In this document: positions 30,260 to 37,229 of the stretch, piece by piece
How positions within the stretch are numbered: position 1 is the stretch's first letter
How the letters are laid out: each line of letters opens with the position of its first letter
Assembly (NCBI RefSeq): GCF_900109885.1
Contig: NZ_FOBS01000029.1
Span: 1 to 37,229 of the forward strand
Direction of reading: 5' to 3'
Length of the DNA: 37,229 bases
From: Syntrophus gentianae
GTDB lineage: Bacteria; Desulfobacterota; Syntrophia; Syntrophales; Syntrophaceae
Notes under the pieces: model-generated
What the model saw: the letters and a program-made list of their open reading frames with translations, nothing else
The model's database searches: none
Told to the model about the DNA's origin: nothing
Made by a program: the position numbers and the translations under genes

Positions 30260-33200
30260 TTACGGCGCGTCGGCCTGTTCCGGGGGATTCAGCGCCGAGT
30301 GCACGATCCTGGAGAAGTCGGAAAAATTGTAGGGCTTCTGGATGAAGCCGATACATCCCATCTCCATGACCTCCTGCACTTCTCCCTGAAGGCCGTACCC
30401 GCTGGAGAGGAGGACCTTCACCTCGGGATTGATGGTCCTGAGCGCCTTCAGAACCTCGGAGCCGCTCGTTCCCCGGAGGATCATATCCAAAATGATCAAG
30501 TCGATCCGGTCCTGATTCTTGCGATAGATCGAAAGGGCGTCTTCTTTGTTCTCCGCCGTATAGACGGTATAACCCAGCATTGTAAGGAGTTCCGATCCCA
30601 GCTCCAGAATGACGGGCTCATCGTCGATCAGCAGGACCCCGCCGGTCCCTCGGAGAAGTCCCTTGTCCTGCAGGGAATCTTCCTCCTTTTCCACCTTTTT
30701 CCCCGATGAAGGAAGGTAGATGCTGAATGTGGCGCCATGTCCCGGTTCGCTGTAGGCTTTGATGATCCCGCCATGGTTCCTGATGATTCCATAAGACGAA
30801 GCAAGGCCTAGACCGCTTCCCCCCTGTTCCGACTTGGTCGTGAAAAACGGTTCGAAGATCTTTTCCAGGGTTTTTTCGTCCATTCCCGTTCCCGTATCGG
30901 AGACGGAAATCTTGACATAATCGCCGGGGTTGACCTGGAAGACGGCCACATCGGCTTCCTGCAGGGTTACATTGTCCGTTTGAATATACAGGCGTCCCCC
31001 CTTGGGCATGGCATGTCCGGCGTTGATAAAGAGATTCAGGAAGACCTGTTCCAGCTGTCCCGCATCCGCCTCTACCGGATAAAGGTTTTCCTGGAGCGAA
31101 AAGATGGCCTCGATCTCCTTGCGGGTCTCGATAAAAAACCGGGTGCTCTTCCGGAGAAGGTCGTTCAAGGACAGGGTCTTGAGTTCATATTTCCCCTCCC
31201 TGGCAAATCCCAGCAGCTGCCGCGTCAGATTCGCCCCCCGTTTGACATACTCTTCGATCCGGCTCATTCTCTGATACTGGGGGTGTCCGGGCTGGTATTC
31301 CATCATCGACATGGAGGCGTTTCCCTGGATTCCCATGAGGATATTGTTGAAGTCATGGGCGATGCCACCCGCAAGCTGGCCGATGGCATCCAGCTTCTGG
31401 GCCTGGTTCAACTGCTGCTCCAGTTGACGGCTTGCTCTTTCAAAGCGTTTCCTGTCGGTGATGTCGAGGATGGCGACAACCATTCCGGCTGACGGATTCT
31501 GCGGATCGAGATAGCTTCCACTCAAGTAGATGTCGAGCAAACGGCCGTTCTTATGCCGAAGACGCGTCTCCATCATTCCCAGGCCATCCTGTGCCATCAT
31601 GTCGTTCATCTTTCCGCTGATGCTTTCATATTCATCCTCATCCGCATAGAGCATCCGTGTGGTCCGGCCCAGCAGCTCATCGGCTGAATACCCAACCATT
31701 CTGCAGAGCATGGAATTTACTTTCTTGAATCTGCGGTCTTTCAACAGGGTGACGCCGCCCGGATAGGCTTCGAAAAGGCTCCGGAAATGCTCCTCGCTCT
31801 GTCGAATGGCCTCTTCCGCCTGTTTGCGCTCGGTGATGTCCTCGAAGATGACACAGACCTGCGCCGGTGAGTCCGTCGGGCGGTAGGCATTGCAGTGATA
31901 CCATCCCTGGGTTGGCGCATGATACATGTCGAAGGTATAAGGGCTGCCGGAAACGGCTACCTTTCCGTAAGCCTCGATCCAGCTTGGTTCGGTGCCGGGC
32001 CAGACTTCAAAAACATCCTTGCCCGTCACTTCTTCCCTGTCCAAAGCGAAGATACGGGTAAAGGCGTCGTTAAAAAAGCCGAAACGGAAACTGACATATC
32101 TCCCCTCCTCATCAAAGACGGATTCCCAGATGATAAAGCCGTTGAGCATGTTCTTGAAAAGCAAACTCAGTTCTGAAGCCGTTTTTTGCAGCGCATCCTC
32201 GGTCTGCTTGTGTCCGGTGATGTCCTGCATGACGAAGATGAGGTACGCCTCGCCTGCAATCTGGATGGAGCGGGCGGAATAGACGCCGTTGCGCACCGAA
32301 CCGTCCTTTCGCCGGAAGAGAAATTCACGGTTGAGGATCTCCCTTCCTGCCTTCAGGTCTTCCTCCATGAGTTCGCGCGCCGATGTTTCAACCCAGAAGC
32401 CGATATCATATGAGGTTTGCCCGACAGCCTCGTTTCGTTTCCATCCCGTAAGCTCCTCGAATCCCAGGTTGAGCTCCATGAGCCGCCCGTCTGCCAGCCG
32501 GGAAATGGCGATGCAGTCCGGCGTCGTCATAAAAACCTTGGAGAATTTTTCCTCGGAGAGCCTCGACTTCTCTTCCTGTTCCTTGTGCTCCGTGACATCC
32601 AACAGTATTCCGTCGAAAATCACGCAATCTTCATGGCGGGAAGGCGTGGAAAGGCCGTGGAACCAGATCGTCTCACCCGAAGGCTTTAAAAATCGCCCTT
32701 CAAAATCCCAGGGTGAACACGTCTCCGCTGCTTTTCTGATGGATGCCATGAACCTCTCCCGGTCTTCCTCATGCACATGGCTAAGGAAGATGGTAAATTT
32801 TTTTGCCATTTCGAAGGACAATCCGAAGATTTCCCTCAAGCGCTCGCTGACGTAGGTCGGTTCCCATTTCCCGTTGTCTCTGGCGCAGAACTGATAGACC
32901 ACACCCGGAAGATTGCCGGCAATAGCGCTCAGCCTCTGTTCCCTTTCCCTGAGCTCCGCTTCCGTGCTCTTTCGCTGGGTTACATCTTCCATCGTCCCTT
33001 CATAATAGAGGATGTCTCCCTCGTTGTTGCGGACAACCCGGGTACTCAGCGAGAACCACAGGATAGCCCCGTCCCTGCGCTTCATCTTGAGCAGATGATC
33101 CTTGACGAACCCTTCTTCGTTGATCATGCGGAGCACTTGTTTTCTTTCCTCGGGGTCTGCATAAAGCTGGTCGGTTTTAATGCCGCTGTCGAGCATCGCC

Positions 33201-34078
33201 TGAGGAGACTCATATCCGAAGATGCGGGCAAGGGCGGGGTTTACGCTGATTAAATGGCCCTCTGCCGAAGTCTGGAATATCCCCTCGATGGCATTTTCAA
33301 AGATGGACCGGTATTTTTCCTCTCCCTTTTTGAGGTCTTCCTCCGCTTTCTTGCGGGTCATGACCTCCGCCCGCAGTTGTCTGTTCCTGTGAAGAATGAC
33401 AAAAATCGAAGCGGAGATCGGGATGAGCAATACGAAAAGCAGCAGGATGGCCGCGTATTTCACCTTTGCCAGGGTCTCTCTTTGTTCCTGGATAGCCCGC
33501 TCCAAGTACATTCCGGTGCCGATATAACATTCGATTTCCGGCAGGCCGACGACATAGGTGAGTTTTTCCTCGATGTCCGTGGTGTGGGAAAAATGGGGAT
33601 AATGATACCGGACAAAGGATCCTTCCGGATTTGTCTTCGCCGCCTTGATCAGCTCTCGAAGAATATAGACCCCTTTGATGTCCCGGAGATTCAGCCGGTT
33701 CTTCATCTCCTGGGATGGTTCGTAAGGTTGGACCAGAGTCGTCCCGTCATAGGAGGTCATAAAAACGTAGTTCTTTCCGTCCCGATCTTCATAGGTCATG
33801 GCGCGGATCATCGGCCGGATCCGTTCAATCGCCTCCGCACGGCTGATCTCGCCGGAACGGACTTTTTTCAGGACGGGCTCCATCGAATGGCGGGCGACGG
33901 AAACGATATTGATGAGGTTCTGACGGTATTGTTTTTCGACACGTTCGAAGAGGGTGTTGACATAATGGTCCGAGACGACAAGAAAGGTCCCGATGGATAG
34001 CAAGGCCAGAATAATAATGGAAAGGAGAGGTTTAAACAGAGGGGCCTTGTCGGAAAGTTGTCTGTTCCAAATCTGCAT
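30260..34078 (-). CDS. Hybrid sensor histidine kinase with Cache, five PAS domains and receiver
   Basis: The 1272-residue protein has a membrane helix at about 18-36, an sCache-like periplasmic sensor ([20 protein letters not shown] to [20 protein letters not shown], about 40-195), and a second helix near 208-230. Five PAS domains follow (starts near 255, 383, 508, 640, 762), each ending in a D(I/V)T-type motif. The kinase core has His908 ([11 protein letters not shown]), the N box [13 protein letters not shown], and DTGTGMD and GGSGLGL boxes. The C-terminal receiver has Asp1198 ([10 protein letters not shown]) and Lys1248. No output domain follows, so a separate response regulator is expected. 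AAGGAG precedes ATG 34078. It is convergent with the porin gene. Confidence 0.95.
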   Translation of the reverse strand: MQIWNRQLSDKAPLFKPLLSIIILALLSIGTFLVVSDHYVNTLFERVEKQYRQNLINIVSVARHSMEPVLKKVRSGEISRAEAIERIRPMIRAMTYEDRDGKNYVFMTSYDGTTLVQPYEPSQEMKNRLNLRDIKGVYILRELIKAAKTNPEGSFVRYHYPHFSHTTDIEEKLTYVVGLPEIECYIGTGMYLERAIQEQRETLAKVKYAAILLLFVLLIPISASIFVILHRNRQLRAEVMTRKKAEEDLKKGEEKYRSIFENAIEGIFQTSAEGHLISVNPALARIFGYESPQAMLDSGIKTDQLYADPEERKQVLRMINEEGFVKDHLLKMKRRDGAILWFSLSTRVVRNNEGDILYYEGTMEDVTQRKSTEAELREREQRLSAIAGNLPGVVYQFCARDNGKWEPTYVSERLREIFGLSFEMAKKFTIFLSHVHEEDRERFMASIRKAAETCSPWDFEGRFLKPSGETIWFHGLSTPSRHEDCVIFDGILLDVTEHKEQEEKSRLSEEKFSKVFMTTPDCIAISRLADGRLMELNLGFEELTGWKRNEAVGQTSYDIGFWVETSARELMEEDLKAGREILNREFLFRRKDGSVRNGVYSARSIQIAGEAYLIFVMQDITGHKQTEDALQKTASELSLLFKNMLNGFIIWESVFDEEGRYVSFRFGFFNDAFTRIFALDREEVTGKDVFEVWPGTEPSWIEAYGKVAVSGSPYTFDMYHAPTQGWYHCNAYRPTDSPAQVCVIFEDITERKQAEEAIRQSEEHFRSLFEAYPGGVTLLKDRRFKKVNSMLCRMVGYSADELLGRTTRMLYADEDEYESISGKMNDMMAQDGLGMMETRLRHKNGRLLDIYLSGSYLDPQNPSAGMVVAILDITDRKRFERASRQLEQQLNQAQKLDAIGQLAGGIAHDFNNILMGIQGNASMSMMEYQPGHPQYQRMSRIEEYVKRGANLTRQLLGFAREGKYELKTLSLNDLLRKSTRFFIETRKEIEAIFSLQENLYPVEADAGQLEQVFLNLFINAGHAMPKGGRLYIQTDNVTLQEADVAVFQVNPGDYVKISVSDTGTGMDEKTLEKIFEPFFTTKSEQGGSGLGLASSYGIIRNHGGIIKAYSEPGHGATFSIYLPSSGKKVEKEEDSLQDKGLLRGTGGVLLIDDEPVILELGSELLTMLGYTVYTAENKEDALSIYRKNQDRIDLIILDMILRGTSGSEVLKALRTINPEVKVLLSSGYGLQGEVQEVMEMGCIGFIQKPYNFSDFSRIVHSALNPPEQADAP

Positions 34079-34311
34079 GCGGTTCTCCTTAGTAGGATGG
34101 CCTGAAATCCCGCGGGAAATCTCTCCGGCTGGATATTTCTTTCAACAGTGTGCTGGACGGCAGCAATTTACAGATCAAGAGAAAAGCATAGAGATCATTT
34201 GGTTTAATAATAAAGGCGCACTTCGCAGAGTGAAATAAATAATAGGATAAATTCCATGAAGTAACAATAAGAAAAGCGTTTAATAGTTGATCAAAGTGGG
34301 AGGTCCTGCTT

Positions 34312-35364
34312 TCAGGAAAGGGGGCTTTCCGGTTCCTGCTGGCTGAGGCAGTGCCAGCTTCCCAGGCCCCAGATGATTTCCACGGAGTCGATGCCGATCA
34401 CCGGACGGTCGGGAAAGCATCGACTGAGCAGATCGATGGCCAGTTGATCCTTGGGGCACCGGAAGGTGGGGACCAGCAGGCCGGCATTGCAGATATAGAA
34501 ATTGGCATAGGAGGCCGGCAGGCGCTGACCGTCGTAAAAGACCGGGTCCGGCATGGGGATTTCAACGATATTCAAGGCCTTGCCGTTGAGAAGCCGCATC
34601 TTTTTGAGGGCTTTCAGATTGTCCCGCAGGGGAGCATGGTTGGCGTCCTGCCGGTCGGGCTCCACCATGGTGATCACCGTATCGGGAGACACGAACCGGG
34701 TCATGTCATCGATGTGGCCGTTGGTGTCATCCCCCTCGATCCCTTCGCCCAGCCAGAGCACCTGCTCCACCCCGTAAAAGTCCCGCAGGGCCTGTTCAAT
34801 CTGCCCCTGGTTCAAGGCGGGATTGCGGTTTTCGTGCAGCAGGCAGGCGGTTGTCGTGAGCACCGTCCCCGCGCCGTTGAAATCCACGGACCCCCCTTCC
34901 ATGACAATCCCGGGGCTGAACACCGGAAGATCGAGAAGCGAGGCAACTCGCTCGGGGATCCTATTGTCCAGATCGTGGGGATACTTGTTTCCCCAGGCGT
35001 TGTACTCCCAGTTGACGATGACCTTTGCCGGTTCCAGGTCCGGGAGTTCGGTGATCAGGAAGGCCGGGCCGTGATCCCGGCACCAGGCGTCATTGGTGGG
35101 GTGATTGTAAAGGGAAATCCGCGCAAGGTCGACACCGATCTTTTCCAGATCCTCCCGGACATGCCGGCCCATGGTTTCGCCGGTCACGTTGATGTTGACC
35201 CTTTCCCCCCGGCTGATTTCTTTGATGAACGAATGGTAAAAAGGAAAAATCGTCGCGATCTTTCCCGGCCAGGAAGCCTCGTTGTGAGGATAGCTCAACC
35301 AGGTGGCGGCGTGTCGATGCCATTCGGGCGGAAAAGTGTAGCCCAGGTCTTTCGGTGTTTTCAT
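34312..35364 (-). CDS. aguA: Agmatine deiminase (AguA)
   Basis: The 350-residue guanidino-group-modifying enzyme turns agmatine into N-carbamoylputrescine and ammonia. Motifs: HRHAATWLSYPHNEASWPG, NDAWCRDHGPAFLI, WEYNAWGNKYPHDLDN, VMEGGSVDFNGAGTVLTT, GIEGDDTNGHIDDMTRF and the catalytic Cys near the end (LGSWHCLSQQEP). Length is normal. It starts 15 bases after the aguB stop, without its own strong ribosome site, so translation is probably coupled. Together with AguB it makes putrescine from agmatine. Confidence 0.95.
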   Translation of the reverse strand: MKTPKDLGYTFPPEWHRHAATWLSYPHNEASWPGKIATIFPFYHSFIKEISRGERVNINVTGETMGRHVREDLEKIGVDLARISLYNHPTNDAWCRDHGPAFLITELPDLEPAKVIVNWEYNAWGNKYPHDLDNRIPERVASLLDLPVFSPGIVMEGGSVDFNGAGTVLTTTACLLHENRNPALNQGQIEQALRDFYGVEQVLWLGEGIEGDDTNGHIDDMTRFVSPDTVITMVEPDRQDANHAPLRDNLKALKKMRLLNGKALNIVEIPMPDPVFYDGQRLPASYANFYICNAGLLVPTFRCPKDQLAIDLLSRCFPDRPVIGIDSVEIIWGLGSWHCLSQQEPESPLS

Positions 35365-35379
35365 AGGGTAAGAGAAGAT

Positions 35380-36255
35380 TTAATCAAGGAAACGTTTTGA
35401 AAGGTCCCCGTAGGCATCGATCCGCCGATCGCGCAGGAACGGCCAGTGGGTCCGGTAAAAGCCGGTCAGGGAAAGATCGATTTCCTGGACATGCACGGCC
35501 TCTTCCGTATGGGGGGCCTGCCAGAGCACCGTACCGAATGGGTTGGAAACGAAGGAGCCTCCCCAAAACGCCATCTCTCCTTCCCGGCCCGTGCGGTTCA
35601 CGGCGACGACGTGCACCCCGTTGGCGATGGCATGCCCCCGCTGGATCGTCTGCCAGGCGTCGAACTGCTCCCGGTTGATTTCCTGGTCCTGGGATGTCGC
35701 CCAGCCGATCGCCGTGGGATAGAATAGAATTTCTGCGCCCATCAGGGCGGAAATCCGGGCTGCTTCGGGATACCACTGGTCCCAGCAGATGAGTGTTCCG
35801 ATCCGGGCATAGCGGGTCGAAAAGACGCGAAATCCCAGATCGCCCGGCGCAAAGTAGAATTTCTCATAGTAGCCGGGATCGTCAGGAATGTGCATCTTGC
35901 GGTATTTTCCCAGGTATTCTCCGCCCGCGTCGATGACGGCAACGGTATTGTGATAGAGGCCTTCGGCCCGCTTCTCGAAGAGGGAGGCGACAATGACCAC
36001 CTCCCGTTTCCGGGCCAGCTCCTGCAGGCGTTCGGTGGTCGGTCCGGGGACGGGTTCAGCCCATTGGAAACGGTCATAGCTTTCCTGATCACAGAAATAA
36101 AGGGACGTAAAAAGTTCCTGGAAACAGAGAACCTGTGCCCCTTGCCCGGCGGCGATTTCCGCTTTCTCCAGTGCGACGGCCAGGTTCTTCTCCCTGTCCG
36201 GTCCGCAGGCCGTCTGAATCAGTCCGACTGAGACCTTCCGCTCTTTTTCCTTCAT
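35380..36255 (-). CDS. aguB: N-carbamoylputrescine amidase (AguB)
   Basis: The 291-residue nitrilase-fold enzyme cleaves N-carbamoylputrescine to putrescine, CO2 and ammonia. The Glu-Lys-Cys triad is visible: ELFTSLYFC (Glu about 47), KYRKMHIPDDPGYYEKFYF (Lys about 119), and GTLICWDQWYPEAAR (Cys about 157). The QDQEINREQFDAWQTIQRGH and EEAVHVQEIDL pattern is specific to AguB. It is the first gene of the leftward aguB-aguA operon, with a promoter at 36306-36334. Confidence 0.95.
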   Translation of the reverse strand: MKEKERKVSVGLIQTACGPDREKNLAVALEKAEIAAGQGAQVLCFQELFTSLYFCDQESYDRFQWAEPVPGPTTERLQELARKREVVIVASLFEKRAEGLYHNTVAVIDAGGEYLGKYRKMHIPDDPGYYEKFYFAPGDLGFRVFSTRYARIGTLICWDQWYPEAARISALMGAEILFYPTAIGWATSQDQEINREQFDAWQTIQRGHAIANGVHVVAVNRTGREGEMAFWGGSFVSNPFGTVLWQAPHTEEAVHVQEIDLSLTGFYRTHWPFLRDRRIDAYGDLSKRFLD

Positions 36256-36305
36256 CTCTTGATCGTTATTCCTTGTCCGTTGAAAAACTTGTCAGAATCT
36301 CTACC

Positions 36306-36354
36306 GATATACATACCGGCTGCCTGCTTGTCAACTCCTGCCTGATCATCAGGC
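36306..36354 (-). promoter_or_regulatory. aguB promoter and adjacent 15-bp palindrome
   Basis: On the minus strand TTGACA (36334-36329) and TATATC (36311-36306) are 17 bases apart. Just upstream is a perfect palindrome GCCTGATCATCAGGC (36340-36354, 7-1-7), suited to a dimeric regulator next to the -35 box. Confidence 0.65.
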
Positions 36355-36408
36355 CAAAGGGTCGATTTTATATATGTAAAGTATCGTTTTTATGTGAGTA
36401 TTTATCTC

Positions 36409-36445
36409 TTGACAGGTCAAGAATCAGATAAGTATAATTCTTATC
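36409..36445 (+). promoter_or_regulatory. Strong promoter overlapped by a Fur-box-like palindrome
   Basis: TTGACA (36409-36414) and TATAAT (36433-36438) have 18-base spacing. Over the -10 lies GATAAGTATAATTCTTATC (36427-36445), matching 15 of 19 bases of the E. coli Fur consensus. Fur- or PerR-type repression is likely. It is divergent from the aguB promoter. Confidence 0.75.
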
Positions 36446-36534
36446 AATGGGAAAAGTCCCTTTTGCACAAGATTCCCAAGCCTATGATTATGCAGATTAT
36501 TTTTAAGGAAGGAAAAGGCCTGATCCTTTTTTTT
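36446..36534 (+). ncRNA. Candidate Fur-type-regulated small RNA
   Basis: From the expected start of the Fur-box promoter to a terminator-like AAAAGG (36513-36518) paired with CCTTTT (36525-36530) plus four more T is about 90 bases. No protein frame is evident. An inner helix, TGGGAA with TTCCCA (about 36448-36477), is possible. Size and control resemble iron-responsive small RNAs such as RyhB, but no sequence similarity is claimed. Alternatively this is the leader of the peroxidase gene at 36758. Confidence 0.45.
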
Positions 36535-36757
36535 ATTCCCCTTTTTTCGTTATTGGTCTTGCTCGGTTGAATGCAACTGCCCATGTTCCAATCGGAATTC
36601 CCCACAGCCGCTGAATGGATTCTTTCCTTCATGTTTTCAGGATGACAAAAGAGGCAACTCAGGCGCGCAAATTGTGAAAGGAGGTGAACAGGGGGGCGAT
36701 AACGGAATGTCCGTGACCAGAAGACACGGACCACAGCATTCATAAGGAGGGAAGACG
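36535..36757. other. Leader/intergenic region before the truncated peroxidase gene
   Basis: No gene is supported here. A perfect hairpin GTCCGTG/CACGGAC (36709-36715 with 36725-36731) sits shortly before the ribosome site. A very strong AAAGGAGGTGAAC at 36678-36690 has no good start codon at the right spacing except a 12-codon frame ending at the next ribosome site. Confidence 0.4.
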
Positions 36758-36904
36758 ATGCGTACGAGAATTCTATTTTATTTCGTGATTTTGCTTCTAT
36801 CCGTCGGGTTGGCTGGAGTGGCTGGTTCGCAATCACTCACCCCCAAGGAACAGTTAGGGAAATTAATTTTCAACGATATGAATCTTTCCCTAACTGAAGT
36901 TTAA
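36758..36904 (+). pseudogene. Cytochrome c peroxidase (MauG/CcpA type), truncated after 48 codons
   Basis: AAGGAGG and ATG 36758 start a signal peptide (ILFYFVILLLSVGLAGVAGS) followed by SLTPKEQLGKLIFNDMNLSL. This is the start of di-heme cytochrome c peroxidases (family: LGKxLFFDxxLS, then the first CxxCH). The frame ends at TAA 36902 before any heme motif. A transposase gene in the opposite direction begins its 3' end 95 bases later, so an insertion most likely cut the gene. The peroxidase identity rests on this short part. Confidence 0.65.
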
Positions 36905-36998
36905 CAGTTGCCAAAAAATAGTTTTGCCATATCAATGACATAGGTATCCTGAAAAAGTTCTTGGCACCACAGATTGCTCTTTGAAAATCGGATAATCA

Positions 36999-37229
36999 TC
37001 ATGACACTTCCCGAATGGTGAGAGGAAGGGCAACGCCGACAGCCTGAAAAACCTTGCCGCAAACCCCTTGGCATTCGCTCCGGATTGCGAGCTTCTTTCC
37101 GCTGTCTTCAAGAGTGACCTCCTGCAAGGCCTTCAGATCCTGTTTGATGTCAGACCATTCGAAGTCATGTCCGGCTTTTTCCAGTCTGCGGTCCAGTTCT
37201 TTTCGCAGTACCAGGGCAAGGAAGCTGCA
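36999..37229 (-). CDS. IS1634/IS4-like DDE transposase, C-terminal part, runs off the right edge
   Basis: The 76 residues (SFLALVLRKELDRRLEKAGH, SDIKQDLKALQEVTLEDSGK, SECQGVCGKVFQAVGVAL) match the tail that follows the catalytic domain in IS1634-family transposases. The TGA is at 36999. The element's end should lie between about 36890 and 36999. Its insertion accounts for the truncated peroxidase gene. The remainder of the element is outside the window. Confidence 0.7.
   Translation of the reverse strand, partial: CSFLALVLRKELDRRLEKAGHDFEWSDIKQDLKALQEVTLEDSGKKLAIRSECQGVCGKVFQAVGVALPLTIREVS

Noticed and set aside
36708-36746. 12-codon frame MSVTRRHGPQHS that could be a leader peptide before the peroxidase
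   Set aside because: Its start lies 18-20 bases from the nearest strong ribosome site and it has no regulatory codon run.
36444-36836. 130-codon minus-strand frame over the Fur-box region
   Set aside because: It covers the promoter, the candidate small RNA and the start of the peroxidase gene. Its sequence is not protein-like.
1-37229. tRNA, rRNA or replication-origin features
   Set aside because: No cloverleaf, rRNA-like or DnaA-box cluster stood out when reading both strands. A covariance-model scan would be needed for certainty.

Overview
The window looks like a chromosomal stretch of an anaerobic, Gram-negative, moderately GC-rich bacterium. A Desulfobacterota (Syntrophales/Geobacter-like) host is my inference from the gene mix: a menaquinone cluster, Feo iron uptake under a DtxR-type regulator fused to FeoA, a multi-PAS hybrid histidine kinase, a PerR-type regulator beside a catalase, and an OprB-type porin. 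No rRNA, tRNA or CRISPR array was seen.

Left edge to 5.5 kb is an accessory region. It begins with the truncated start of an IS21-type transposase and that element's end, which carries five tandem ~23-bp units. Two direct copies of a ~1.18-kb segment with a capA-like gene follow. The left copy has lost the start of the gene and the right copy is intact. Between them lies a two-gene cassette of unknown function: a ~521-residue membrane protein and a 121-residue partner that share a glycine-rich motif. This is the best candidate for an undescribed system.

5.6-11.1 kb is a leftward operon, menF-menD-menB, followed by a divergent tryptophanase-like enzyme. 11.2-13.1 kb is an AbiE type IV toxin-antitoxin pair with an inverted-repeat operator around its promoter. 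13.4-15.6 kb pairs a PerR-type repressor with a catalase whose promoter contains a perfect 7-2-7 palindrome.

15.8-19.1 kb holds an isoprenylcysteine-methyltransferase-like membrane enzyme, a frameshifted gene remnant, a CDF metal exporter, a UppP phosphatase with an added signal-like segment, and the tail of a metal P-type ATPase. 19.2-22.4 kb holds a cold-shock gene with a structured leader, an ABC-F ATPase with altered second-site motifs, a SLOG-like protein and a small helical protein.

22.5-25.1 kb is metE behind a cobalamin riboswitch. 25.1-28.9 kb is the feo operon: DtxR-FeoA fusion, FeoA, FeoB, a Cys-rich membrane peptide and a small unknown protein, with two operators of the same type. 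A strong terminator separates it from an OprB porin. 30.3-34.1 kb encodes a 1272-residue sensor kinase on the opposite strand, and 34.3-36.3 kb encodes the agmatine-to-putrescine pair AguA/AguB. The right edge has a promoter overlapped by a Fur-box-like palindrome that may drive a small RNA, then a cytochrome c peroxidase gene cut off after 48 codons, and the end of an IS1634-like transposase.
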